Both the position numbers and the translations under genes were made by a program. From Bacteroidota bacterium (GTDB lineage Bacteria > Bacteroidota > Bacteroidia > UBA7662 > JAIXUI01), in assembly GCA_027484125.1 (NCBI GenBank), contig JAIXUI010000119.1, positions 1 through 33,973 of the forward strand: a stretch of 33,973 nt of DNA. Reading direction: 5' to 3'. Below the pieces are notes generated by a model that was not told where the DNA came from, searched no databases, and saw only the letters and a list, made by a program, of their open reading frames with translations. Shown here piece after piece: positions 1 to 7,094 of the stretch. The stretch's first letter is position 1. Every line of letters begins with the position of its first letter.

Positions 1-237
1 ACCCCGAATGGGGTTGAACATGAATAACCATGGGTAAAACTCATGGAAAAATGCAACCCACCCGTAACCAACCCCGAAGGGGTTGAACATCAATAACCAT
101 GGGTGAAACTCATGGACCACAAATGCAACATACCCGCAACCAACCCCGAATGGGGTTGAACATGAATAACCATGGGTAAAACTCATGGAAAAATGCAACC
201 CACCCGTAACCAACCCCGGAGGGGTTGAACATCAATA
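1..237. repeat. REP-like tandem repeat array with alternating A and B units
   Basis: Four head-to-tail units of about 70 bp: A at 1-70, B at 71-142, A at 143-212, and a truncated B at 213-237. The two A units are identical over 70 bp and the B units differ from them at scattered positions, so the true period is a 142-bp A-B dimer. Each full unit has two dyads: AACCCC-GGGGTT with a short GAAT-type loop, and CCATGGGT/ACTCATGG around a 3-nt loop with one G-T pair. This two-hairpin layout resembles REP sequences mobilised by REP-associated (RAYT/IS200-like) transposases, but no such gene is visible here. The array probably continues past the left edge. The repeat structure is certain; the REP label is an inference. 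Confidence 0.85.
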
Positions 238-240
238 TGC

Positions 241-393
241 TTAGTCCTGAAATCGCTTTACTCTTTCTGTTCATTTTACACTTTTTTAGTGTAAACCTAT
301 TTTAGGACGAGACATAGCCAATGCAGGAGCCATTTTTAAGTGGCTTCGTAGAAGCGAGACAGGGCTATAGGTGACGTTCCTGAGGAGCTGTCC
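241..393. other. Hairpin-rich intergenic stretch without an ORF; possible IS remnant or structured RNA
   Basis: No gene is visible between the repeats and the end of yhhQ. There is a perfect dyad TTTACACT/AGTGTAAA (275-282 and 288-295, loop TTTTT). Beyond it lie nested pairings: AGGAC 304-308 with GTCCT 390-394, ATAGCC 314-319 with GGCTAT 363-368, GCTTC 343-347 with GAAGC 351-355, and a 5-bp hairpin at 376-388 around a TGA loop. Together they give a branched fold closing just at the yhhQ stop. It could be the end of a degraded insertion sequence, a 3' untranslated structure or a small RNA. I have no match to a named family. Confidence 0.35.
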
Positions 394-1176
394 TTACTCA
401 TTAATCGCTTCTTGCCTCATTTCAGTGGCGAGAGATTGGCCAAGGTATTTTTCAATAAGGTAATGAACGAGGTAGATGACCGGAGTCATGAGTAGAGCCA
501 TTACAAATTTGTAGAGGTAGTTGACGAGGGCAATGGCGAGTACTTGCTTGAAAGACCAGCCTGCCCCGAGATAAAAGGCAATGAAGAGCACAACGAAGCT
601 GTCAATCAGCTGAGAAACAACAGTTGAGCCTGTACTTCTCAACCAGATGTATTTTTCACCTGTCCAAGCTTTCACTTTATGGAAGACAAGCACATCTACC
701 AACTGGCCAATGAGAAAAGCTACTAAGCTGCCGATGATGATCCACAAACCCTGTCCAAAGATTTGGCTATAGGCCAATTGCATATCCAAGTTGCCGGAAT
801 CAGTACTTTTTGATTTCCAGAACTCTGCCGGTGTGGTATGAATGGCAGCTAGCACCATAATAAAGGCATAACTAATCAGAATAACTGCCAGCCAAGAGAA
901 GAACTTAACCCCTTTTTCTCCGAAGTATTCGTTGATTAAGTCGGTCATGACAAACACAAATGGCCAGAGTAAAACCCCAGCAGTCATATTAAACGACAAT
1001 TCGGTGATGCCAAAGAATGCGAGACGAAAAGGCTCTAATCCCAAGGTTGATTCTGCTGAGAAAATTTTGACTCCGATAAACTCGGCCACAAGTGCATTCG
1101 CAACAAAGAATGCACCTAGAACAAGAAAAAGCCTGACCTTTTTAGGGTGCCAGGCTTTTAATTCACTTGGTTTCAT
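394..1176 (-). CDS. yhhQ: Queuosine precursor transporter, YhhQ family (DUF165)
   Basis: A 260-residue inner-membrane protein with about six hydrophobic helices. The family imports queuosine precursors (preQ0/preQ1), used to make the wobble-modified base of tRNAs with GUN anticodons. Family hallmarks are visible: MTDLINEYFGEK after the third helix (about residues 77-88) and RSTGSTVVSQLIDS (about 180-193), the conserved TGS...Q..D segment. Length is normal. It starts 8 nt after the dnaJ stop on the same strand and has no promoter of its own that I can see, so it is probably the last gene of the grpE-dnaJ-yhhQ transcript. No preQ1 riboswitch-like structure precedes it. The family call is firm; the exact precursor carried is not decidable from sequence. 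Confidence 0.93.
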   Translation of the reverse strand: MKPSELKAWHPKKVRLFLVLGAFFVANALVAEFIGVKIFSAESTLGLEPFRLAFFGITELSFNMTAGVLLWPFVFVMTDLINEYFGEKGVKFFSWLAVILISYAFIMVLAAIHTTPAEFWKSKSTDSGNLDMQLAYSQIFGQGLWIIIGSLVAFLIGQLVDVLVFHKVKAWTGEKYIWLRSTGSTVVSQLIDSFVVLFIAFYLGAGWSFKQVLAIALVNYLYKFVMALLMTPVIYLVHYLIEKYLGQSLATEMRQEAINE

Positions 1177-1184
1177 GTTGCAAT

Positions 1185-2342
1185 TTAAGAACCATGAAAC
1201 ATGTCTTTCATTCTTTCAAAGAAACCCTTGCCTTTCTGGTCATGCCCGGGTTTGAAACCTGGCAGGTCTTTCATTTTATCGATGAGGCTTTGTTCTTCTT
1301 TGCTTATTTTTTCCGGAACGAAAATGTTGACATGGATAATCAAGTCGCCTTTTCCGTAGCTATTGATAGAGGGCAGCCCTTTTCCTTTGAGGCGTAGGAG
1401 TTTACCCGGTTGAGTTCCCGGGTCAATTTTGATGCGAGCTTTGCCGTCGATGGTGGGAACTTCTACTGAATTACCTTCTACCGCTTCGGGGTAGGAGATG
1501 AGCAAGTCGTAAATCAGGTTTTGCCCGTCACGTTTAAGGTCCTCGTGTTCTTCTTCATCAATTTGAACAATTAAGTCTCCATTGATTCCGCCTCGTGGTG
1601 CAGCATGACCTTTACCGGAAACGCTGAGTTGCATATCATGGGAAACCCCAGCCGGAATATTGAGAGAAATGGTTTCTTCTCCATTCACTCTTCCTTCGCC
1701 TACGCAACTGTCGCAACGGTTGGTAATGGTTCTTCCTTCACCTTGACAAGTTGGGCAAGTAGAAGTGGTGGCCATCTGGCCTAAAATGGTTTGTTGCACT
1801 CTTCTTACAGCACCGGCGCCGTTACAGGTTTTACAAGTACTGAATGAACTGCTGTCTTTAGCACCTGAGCCATTGCATCGGTCGCAGGCTACGTACTTTT
1901 TTACCTTGATTTTCTTTTCAACGCCTTTGGCGATGTCTTCGAGGTTGAGTTTTACTTTAACGCGGATGTTGGCACCTTTTTGAACGGCCCTTCTTCCGCC
2001 ACCACCACGTTGACCACCACCGAAGAAGTCACCGAACGGACTACCGTCGCCAAAGATATCGCCAAACTGGCTGAAGATATCGTCCATGCTGAAGCCACCA
2101 CCACCGCCAAAACCTCCTGGAGCATTGTGGCCAAAACGATCGTATTGAGCTCGTTTATCTGAATTGCTTAGTACTTCATAAGCCTCAGCAGCTTCTTTGA
2201 ATTTTTCTTCGGCTTCTTTATCTCCCGGGTTTTTATCTGGGTGATACTTGATGGCCATCTTACGATAAGCCTTCTTGATTTCTTCCTCAGAGGCGCCTTT
2301 GGCTACACCAAGGACTTCGTAATAATCTCGTTTTTGGCTCAT
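1185..2342 (-). CDS. dnaJ: Molecular chaperone DnaJ (Hsp40)
   Basis: A full-length type I DnaJ of 385 residues that delivers unfolded proteins to DnaK and stimulates its ATPase. Domains in order: J domain (1-70) with HPD at 34-36; Gly/Phe-rich linker (75-117); zinc-binding domain with four CxxCxGxG repeats starting at Cys 153, 170, 196 and 210; and the C-terminal substrate-binding and dimerisation domains. I chose the ATG at 2342 because the conserved [12 protein letters not shown] begins there. A start 18 nt upstream would overlap grpE. The grpE stop lies 4 nt before this ATG, so the two are almost certainly co-translated. dnaK is not in the window. Confidence 0.98.
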   Translation of the reverse strand: MSQKRDYYEVLGVAKGASEEEIKKAYRKMAIKYHPDKNPGDKEAEEKFKEAAEAYEVLSNSDKRAQYDRFGHNAPGGFGGGGGFSMDDIFSQFGDIFGDGSPFGDFFGGGQRGGGGRRAVQKGANIRVKVKLNLEDIAKGVEKKIKVKKYVACDRCNGSGAKDSSSFSTCKTCNGAGAVRRVQQTILGQMATTSTCPTCQGEGRTITNRCDSCVGEGRVNGEETISLNIPAGVSHDMQLSVSGKGHAAPRGGINGDLIVQIDEEEHEDLKRDGQNLIYDLLISYPEAVEGNSVEVPTIDGKARIKIDPGTQPGKLLRLKGKGLPSINSYGKGDLIIHVNIFVPEKISKEEQSLIDKMKDLPGFKPGHDQKGKGFFERMKDMFHGS

Positions 2343-2346
2343 GGTT

Positions 2347-2952
2347 TTAAACTCCCACAATCACTTTGGAGAAGCGAATGACATTTTCTTTGAGTTTGTA
2401 GCCTTTTTCCACTTCAAACATCACCTTGTTTTTTTGGTCATCAGAAGGCGCAGGCATTTTACTTACAGCTTCATGCAAGTCGAGGTCAAAGTTTTCTCCA
2501 ACGGAAGAGATTGCTTCGAGCCCTTGTTTAGATAGAATACCTAGGAACTTATTATGAACCAGCTTAATGCCTTCAGCGAATGCATCAAGTTCCGGTTTAT
2601 CCTGGGCAGAGGTTAAGGCGCGTTCTAAGTCGTCGATTACGGGAAGCAGTTCGAGAATGATGTTTTTGGAAGCGCTGTTGATGAGTTCAAGGCGCTCGCG
2701 AGCCATTCTTCTCTTCGAGTTTTCAAACTCCGAGAAAGTTCTCAACAGTTTATCGTTGAGTTCTGCGACCTCTGCACGTAATTGTTCGGTTTCTGATAAT
2801 TCGGTATCTGTGGAAGAGGTGGCAGAATTATCGGACATATTGTCTTCTGCTTGTAAATTGACTTCTTCCTGCTCTTGATTTTTAGTCGAGTTTTCTTCCT
2901 GTGATTGCATGTTATCGCGCTTTCTGTTCCAGAATTTCAAGTTTCCTGCCAT
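2347..2952 (-). CDS. grpE: Nucleotide exchange factor GrpE
   Basis: GrpE releases ADP from DnaK and so resets the chaperone cycle. The protein has an acidic, Gln/Glu-rich disordered N-terminus, then a long coiled coil (about residues 50-110, with [15 protein letters not shown] typical of the family). A C-terminal beta domain ends in [16 protein letters not shown], which matches the usual GrpE ending in R.A.V.V. The start is uncertain. The ATG at 2952 gives 201 residues and sits 5 nt behind a -7-like box. An internal ATG at 2910 gives 187 residues and a more GrpE-like beginning. The gene follows the tRNA-Ala terminator, so it should have its own promoter. I saw no CIRCE-type operator. Confidence 0.96.
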   Translation of the reverse strand: MAGNLKFWNRKRDNMQSQEENSTKNQEQEEVNLQAEDNMSDNSATSSTDTELSETEQLRAEVAELNDKLLRTFSEFENSKRRMARERLELINSASKNIILELLPVIDDLERALTSAQDKPELDAFAEGIKLVHNKFLGILSKQGLEAISSVGENFDLDLHEAVSKMPAPSDDQKNKVMFEVEKGYKLKENVIRFSKVIVGV

Positions 2953-2957
2953 TGATG

Positions 2958-2965
2958 CAAAGGTG
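2958..2965 (-). promoter_or_regulatory. Candidate -7 promoter box for grpE-dnaJ-yhhQ
   Basis: On the minus strand this reads CACCTTTG, seven of eight matches to the Bacteroidota -7 consensus TAnnTTTG. It lies in the 48 nt between the tRNA terminator and grpE. No good -33 TTTG is seen at the right distance. It is only 5 nt from the first grpE ATG, so either the mRNA is nearly leaderless or translation begins at 2910. Confidence 0.35.
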
Positions 2966-3000
2966 ACAATTCGTCAGCCAATGCGGTTGTTATTGCCCAT

Positions 3001-3024
3001 AAAAAAAGCCGCTAAAAGCGGCTT
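3001..3024 (-). terminator. Intrinsic terminator after tRNA-Ala
   Basis: Read leftward, AAGCCGC-TTTTA-GCGGCTT forms a 7-bp GC-rich stem immediately after the encoded CCA of tRNA-Ala, and a run of seven T residues follows. This is a textbook rho-independent terminator and separates the tRNA from grpE. Confidence 0.85.
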
Positions 3025-3102
<78 letters not shown>

Positions 3103-3111
3103 TTGCGGCTG

Positions 3112-3143
3112 CAAATATGGACTTCGTCGGTTAAACATACAAG
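3112..3143 (-). promoter_or_regulatory. Candidate promoter of tRNA-Ala
   Basis: On the minus strand there is CTTG (3140-3143), a 20-nt spacer, then CATATTTG (3112-3119). This fits the Bacteroidota sigma pattern TTTG-N19-TAnnTTTG with one mismatch in each box. The -7 box ends 10 nt before the first tRNA base, a sensible distance for a stable RNA. Confidence 0.45.
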
Positions 3144-3193
3144 CGACTTCCCGATTTTTTCTTAGTAATATTCATGATTGCAGCATTTTCAAT

Positions 3194-3220
3194 AAAAAAG
3201 GGGCCTTATGGCCCCTTTTT
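3194..3220 (-). terminator. Intrinsic terminator after gltA (bidirectional sequence)
   Basis: GGGGCC (3200-3205), loop TTAT, GGCCCC (3210-3215), flanked by six A on one side and five T on the other, so the stem can extend with A-T pairs. It lies 13 nt beyond the gltA stop. The symmetry would let it work from either side. Confidence 0.88.
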
Positions 3221-3233
3221 GATGTTAAATGAA

Positions 3234-4520
3234 TTAACGCTTAGCGATTGAAACGTAATCTCTGAGGGGTTCACCCACATAAAGCTGACGAGGGCGACCG
3301 ATTGGTTCATTGGATTCACGCATTTCTTTCCACTGTGCAATCCAACCTGGAAGGCGTCCCAAGGCAAACATTACAGTGAACATATTGGTAGGGATTCCAA
3401 TAGCACGGTAGATGATTCCGGAGTAGAAGTCAACGTTTGGATAAAGTTTACGCTCGATGAAGTATGGATCATTCAAGGCGGCTTCTTCCAATTCTTTAGC
3501 GATGTCTAATACTTCATCGTGGATGCCGAGCTTGTTCAATACAGAATCACAAGCGGTTTTAATGATTTTAGCGCGAGGGTCAAAGTTTTTGTAAACGCGG
3601 TGACCGAAGCCCATTAATCGGAAGTTGTCGTTTTTATCTTTTGCCTTCTCAATATACTTCTTAGTATTTCCACCATCTGCCTTAATTAACTCAAGCATTT
3701 CGATAACTTCTTGGTTAGCACCTCCGTGGAGAGGTCCCCAAAGAGCTGCAATACCGGAAGCAACTGCTGAGTAGATGTTGGCTTTTGAAGAACCCACGAT
3801 ACGAACCGTTGATGCTGAGCAGTTTTGCTCATGGTCAGCGTGGAGAATGAGCAACTTATTGAGTGCATCTACCACTACTGGATCAGTTTGATAATCCTCA
3901 GTACGCATACCAAACATCATGTTGAGAAAGTTGGAAACATAATCCAACTTATTGTTCGGATACATATAAGGATGCCCCATCGACTTTTTGTAAGTCCAAG
4001 CTGCAATGGTGGCGGTTTTAGCGATGAGGCGATGAATGGTTCTATCTACTTCTTCCGGCTTTCTGTTCGGATTGAGGGAATTGGGATAGAAAGAGGAAAG
4101 AGAAGATACCACTGCTAGCAATACGCCCATCGGATGAACATCAGAAGGATAAGCATCAAGAAACTTCTTGATGTTCTCATGTACCAAGGTTCTGCGGGTG
4201 ATGGAGTTGGTAAATGCCTCTAACTGGGACTCAGTGGGAAGTTCTCCATAAATCAAGAGATAGCTAACCTCCATAAAGTTGGAGTGTTCAGCTAACTGCT
4301 CAATGGGATAACCTCTGTATCGGAGGATTCCGGTTTCACCATCAATAAAAGTAATAGCGCTTTTTGTGGCTCCGGTATTTTTATAACCGATATCCAGCGT
4401 GATTAGACCAGTGTCGTCACGAAGTTTGGAAATGTCGAGCGCTACCTCGTTTTCCGAGCCAACCAGAACAGGGAGCTGGTAGATTTTGTCGCCGTATTTG
4501 AGTTCCGCGAATTGGGACAT
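3234..4520 (-). CDS. gltA: Citrate synthase
   Basis: Condenses acetyl-CoA with oxaloacetate to citrate, the entry step of the TCA cycle, in the cytoplasm. The 428-residue length and the beta-rich N-terminal 50 residues fit the hexameric type II enzymes of Gram-negative bacteria. The catalytic triad is present: His265 in GPLHGGA, His307 in GFGHRVYKNFDPRA, and Asp364 in PNVDFYSG. These positions are almost the same as in E. coli GltA (264, 305, 362). The gene stands alone: divergent from the dehydratase gene at 4655 and followed by a strong terminator. I could not identify a convincing promoter in the 134-nt upstream gap, although a weak TTG/TTCTTTAC pair is present. Confidence 0.98.
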   Translation of the reverse strand: MSQFAELKYGDKIYQLPVLVGSENEVALDISKLRDDTGLITLDIGYKNTGATKSAITFIDGETGILRYRGYPIEQLAEHSNFMEVSYLLIYGELPTESQLEAFTNSITRRTLVHENIKKFLDAYPSDVHPMGVLLAVVSSLSSFYPNSLNPNRKPEEVDRTIHRLIAKTATIAAWTYKKSMGHPYMYPNNKLDYVSNFLNMMFGMRTEDYQTDPVVVDALNKLLILHADHEQNCSASTVRIVGSSKANIYSAVASGIAALWGPLHGGANQEVIEMLELIKADGGNTKKYIEKAKDKNDNFRLMGFGHRVYKNFDPRAKIIKTACDSVLNKLGIHDEVLDIAKELEEAALNDPYFIERKLYPNVDFYSGIIYRAIGIPTNMFTVMFALGRLPGWIAQWKEMRESNEPIGRPRQLYVGEPLRDYVSIAKR

Positions 4521-4591
4521 ATTGTGGGGGTTAAATCAACTTGTAAAGAATCGTTACTTTAGATTAACAACATTATCTTTCTAAAGTTCTA

Positions 4592-4623
4592 TTTGCAAGG
4601 CCACACAAAGTTGATGATTTTTG
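4592..4623 (+). promoter_or_regulatory. Candidate promoter of the dehydratase gene
   Basis: TTTG at 4592-4595, a 20-nt spacer, then GATTTTTG at 4616-4623 (seven of eight to TAnnTTTG). This is the best two-box match to the Bacteroidota promoter pattern in the window. The start codon at 4655 would have a leader of about 27 nt. Confidence 0.45.
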
Positions 4624-4654
4624 CCAAACCCCCCATAATTTAGGACCTCATAAG

Positions 4655-4951
4655 ATGGAAAATATTTCTAAAGAAAACATAATTAGTAAACTGACCTCTT
4701 TACCCGGCTGGAAGTTGGATGGTGAAGAGCTGTGTTATGAGTTTGTTGGTAGGAATTTTATTGAAGCATGGGTGTTTATGTCTCAAGTTGCCTTTAAAGC
4801 GGAAGAGATGAATCACCATCCTGATTGGAGAAATGTTTATAATAAATTGACTATCAGGCTTTGCACGCACGAAACCGGAGGTATAACTCAACTTGACCTT
4901 GATTTAGCCCGATTCATTTGTGATAAAGTCAAGGATTTGTTTAACCGCTAA
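4655..4951 (+). CDS. 4a-hydroxytetrahydrobiopterin dehydratase (pterin-4a-carbinolamine dehydratase, PCD/DCoH family)
   Basis: A 98-residue protein of the PCD family, which dehydrates 4a-hydroxy-tetrahydropterin formed by aromatic amino acid hydroxylases. The active-site signature EMNHHPDWRNVYNKLTI is intact. His54, His55 and His72 have the same spacing as the catalytic histidines of the mammalian enzyme, and Pro56 and Trp58 are present. Length is standard. No phenylalanine hydroxylase is in the window, and in many bacteria without one this family is proposed to serve molybdopterin or other pterin metabolism, so the physiological substrate is open. It is followed after 6 nt by a small membrane-anchored protein, likely in the same transcript. 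Confidence 0.93.
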   Translation: MENISKENIISKLTSLPGWKLDGEELCYEFVGRNFIEAWVFMSQVAFKAEEMNHHPDWRNVYNKLTIRLCTHETGGITQLDLDLARFICDKVKDLFNR

Positions 4952-4957
4952 ACTCGA

Positions 4958-5446
4958 ATGAGCAAGGTAGGATGGCCCATGGTGCTCAGAATCTTCCTGA
5001 TGTTTTCAGGCTCGATTTGGTTGATTGGGTTGTTTCTTCCATCTAATGATCACAACTCAGTAGCCTTCAACAGTGGACTAACTGCAGAAAAGATTTACAC
5101 AGCGCTGACAGACACTGGTACATTGGCTAACTTATTTATCGGTGATTTTAAACAAGGAAAGGCTTCTGAAGGGCAGTCAGATTCTGTTTTTCACTTCAAC
5201 ATCACGAAGGCCTATCCATTTCAATACATTGCTTTTCAGTTTCAGCCTCATAACTTATCAATAGAAAACCTTGAGTGTGAGATACAGCTTTCTCCCGATG
5301 AATCTGGAAATAAAGTTGAATTGAGATGCAGAATTACCATCGGAAATCATCCGGTTGACAAATGGAAGTATTGGATGAATCAATTAAATTTCGATGGTTG
5401 GCTCAAGCAAAAAAAGGATGAGTTGATACAAATGTTAAAAGCATAA
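4958..5446 (+). CDS. Small membrane-anchored protein, possibly SRPBCC/START-like
   Basis: 162 residues. An N-terminal hydrophobic segment (about 8-28) looks like a signal anchor or uncleaved signal. The remaining domain has the pattern of a helix-grip fold: an early SGLTAEKIYTALTD helix, several beta strands, and a long C-terminal helix with WLKQKKDELIQMLKA. That pattern resembles SRPBCC polyketide-cyclase proteins, but there is no diagnostic motif, so the fold assignment is an inference. It starts 6 nt after the dehydratase stop and ends 5 nt before the stop of the facing OstA-like gene. No function can be assigned. Confidence 0.75.
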   Translation: MSKVGWPMVLRIFLMFSGSIWLIGLFLPSNDHNSVAFNSGLTAEKIYTALTDTGTLANLFIGDFKQGKASEGQSDSVFHFNITKAYPFQYIAFQFQPHNLSIENLECEIQLSPDESGNKVELRCRITIGNHPVDKWKYWMNQLNFDGWLKQKKDELIQMLKA

Positions 5447-5451
5447 TCAGT

Positions 5452-7059
5452 TCACCTCTTTTTCTTTTTGGAAGTTGGTTTATTGGGTTTTACAGGCTTA
5501 ACAGGCGTTAATTCATTCTTTTTCTCTATCAGCACAGGTTTTTTTAGCCAATCTCCCACATGACTAAACTGTTTAAGCGCTAACGTTTTTCGATTACTTT
5601 CTGCCTTCATTCCTTTGAGCTTCAAAGATTCAGGGTCAGTCTTTTTAAAAGGGATGAGCTTACCATCGGGTTTCTTGAAAAAATGGAGTTGATCGGCTTG
5701 CCCTTCCTTCATCTCCACTAATATTTCTGCGCATTGAAGGGTGTTGGCTCCAATGTATTTTTTCTGTTCATCCTTCAGCCAATAGATGCTTTCCGCATTG
5801 CCTTCCATCAAGATGTTTTTCATTTTCTTGTTTTCAATTCTGGCAGTGGCTTCTCGTCCTTTCACCTGACTATACCGTAGACTGTCTTCTGTTTTCAGCA
5901 TAAAGGCTTCTTCATGAACAAGCAATTTGTCGAGTTCTTTATTTCGTGTAAAAAGCTCCATGAATTTGCCGGTAATCTGATACTCATCTGAGAAAATGAT
6001 GGGTTCTGTGTAAAACTTGAAAACAGAATCTTTCTCTACATAAGTCAAAGAATCACAAGAGAAAATCAGTTTTTCTTGGAAGCCGTTCACCTTGTTCCAA
6101 GCTCTCAGAACGGTACTACTGTCTTTGGGGTTTTGTTCGCGCCAGAGGGTGTCGGCTTGGAGCCAAAGGGTATCTTCTTCTCCAGGAAATGCCATATAAG
6201 GCGACTGGCTCGCTAAAATTCTACCTGATTTTCGATTAAATCGGATGTCATCAGCCCAAACGGCCAATTTTTGGACGCTGTCGAATACATGTACGAAGCA
6301 TTTTCCATATCCGCGATCGGTTTCTTTTTGGTAGAAAAGGGTGTCTGCTCGGATAAACTGGGTGCTATCAAATAAGACCTCCGGATTTTGGTAGAGGTAC
6401 ATGTCCTTAGACTTGGTGTTATACCAACCTCGTTCGGTTTTTATTCTACTATCCGGCGTTACAATGGTGGTGAAACTGAGCAAGTCTGCTCTTTTTGTAT
6501 CGGTTTGATAATTCAGACTATCGCTTCTGAGGGCTAACTCTGCATTATCGATGGTTACCTTTTCCCTAAAGAAGAATGTTTTTAGAGGGCTGTTATAGGT
6601 GCCTCTTTTGCTGGTCAGCGTTCCATCGGGACGTTTGATTACCGCTCCGGAGTTGTAGTAACCAATTTTAGTCGCGGTATTGTATTCTAACCGATTGGTA
6701 GTGAGGGTAGTTTCTCCATCCACTAAATTGACGTTAGAATCCATGATGGCTTGCCGACTGTTTCCATCATAGGAGAGAAAACCGCAAGTGCCACTGAACT
6801 TTTCGCCTTGGGTAATTCTCACGAAACCATAGCATTCAGCCCGATTGGTTTCTTCAAATAACCATGCTGAATCACAATAAAGCAACACATCTTTCTGAGC
6901 TAGAATAACGTTTCCGATCAGCCTTCTTGCCGGAATTCCACTAAGTTTATCGTAAGTAAGCTCGGCAGCCTGCTTGATTTCTACCTTATCCTGGGCTGTT
7001 ACCAGTTGGATTTCGGCCAGCAGGAAATAAAAAAATAGGCAGAGAAGAGAACGTTTCAT
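5452..7059 (-). CDS. OstA/LptA-like protein, LPS transport
   Basis: 535 residues. A signal peptide (MKRSLLCLFF... ending near TAQ) is followed by long runs of short beta strands built from repeats of the type Y...T..A.Y.NSGAVIKRPDG.L.S, typical of the OstA (beta-jellyroll) domain used to carry lipopolysaccharide across the periplasm. The C-terminus is Lys/Pro-rich and ends in SKKKKR. In Bacteroidota such proteins are longer than enterobacterial LptA (about 185 residues) and carry several OstA-like segments, as here. I took the ATG at 7059 because an earlier in-frame start would run into the divergent glycosyltransferase and lacks a signal peptide. A perfect -7 box lies 11 nt upstream. The assignment to LPS transport rests on family knowledge. 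Confidence 0.88.
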   Translation of the reverse strand: MKRSLLCLFFYFLLAEIQLVTAQDKVEIKQAAELTYDKLSGIPARRLIGNVILAQKDVLLYCDSAWLFEETNRAECYGFVRITQGEKFSGTCGFLSYDGNSRQAIMDSNVNLVDGETTLTTNRLEYNTATKIGYYNSGAVIKRPDGTLTSKRGTYNSPLKTFFFREKVTIDNAELALRSDSLNYQTDTKRADLLSFTTIVTPDSRIKTERGWYNTKSKDMYLYQNPEVLFDSTQFIRADTLFYQKETDRGYGKCFVHVFDSVQKLAVWADDIRFNRKSGRILASQSPYMAFPGEEDTLWLQADTLWREQNPKDSSTVLRAWNKVNGFQEKLIFSCDSLTYVEKDSVFKFYTEPIIFSDEYQITGKFMELFTRNKELDKLLVHEEAFMLKTEDSLRYSQVKGREATARIENKKMKNILMEGNAESIYWLKDEQKKYIGANTLQCAEILVEMKEGQADQLHFFKKPDGKLIPFKKTDPESLKLKGMKAESNRKTLALKQFSHVGDWLKKPVLIEKKNELTPVKPVKPNKPTSKKKKR

Positions 7060-7070
7060 GCAGAGAAGGC

Positions 7071-7078
7071 CAAAATTA
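7071..7078 (-). promoter_or_regulatory. Candidate -7 box for the OstA-like gene
   Basis: Minus-strand TAATTTTG, a perfect match to TAnnTTTG, 11 nt before the ATG at 7059. It is separated by only 2 bp from the opposing -7 box of the glycosyltransferase operon. No -33 box is obvious. Confidence 0.5.
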
Positions 7079-7080
7079 GG

Positions 7081-7088
7081 CAGATTTG
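7081..7088 (+). promoter_or_regulatory. Candidate -7 box for the glycosyltransferase-flippase-asnB operon
   Basis: CAGATTTG, seven of eight to TAnnTTTG, followed by CATCAA and the GTG start at 7095. The same TTTGCATC string follows the boxes of grpE and the DUF4294 gene. A TTG start at 7086 would lie inside the box, which favours GTG. Confidence 0.4.
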
Positions 7089-7094
7089 CATCAA

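Noticed and set aside
1-240. CRISPR array
   Set aside because: Units are about 70 bp and nearly identical throughout; there are no unique spacers alternating with short repeats and no cas genes.
275-295. Intrinsic terminator at the TTTACACT/AGTGTAAA hairpin
   Set aside because: Stem is AT-rich and no T run follows on either strand in the right place.
2341-2535. Small plus-strand ORF opposite dnaJ/grpE
   Set aside because: It lies antisense to two well-conserved genes and has no recognisable domain or promoter; a shadow frame. The same holds for the other ORFs antisense to gltA, ppk1, purB and the photolyase.
2953-3000. CIRCE-type heat-shock operator before grpE
   Set aside because: No inverted repeat of the TTAGCACTC-N9-GAGTGCTAA type is present.
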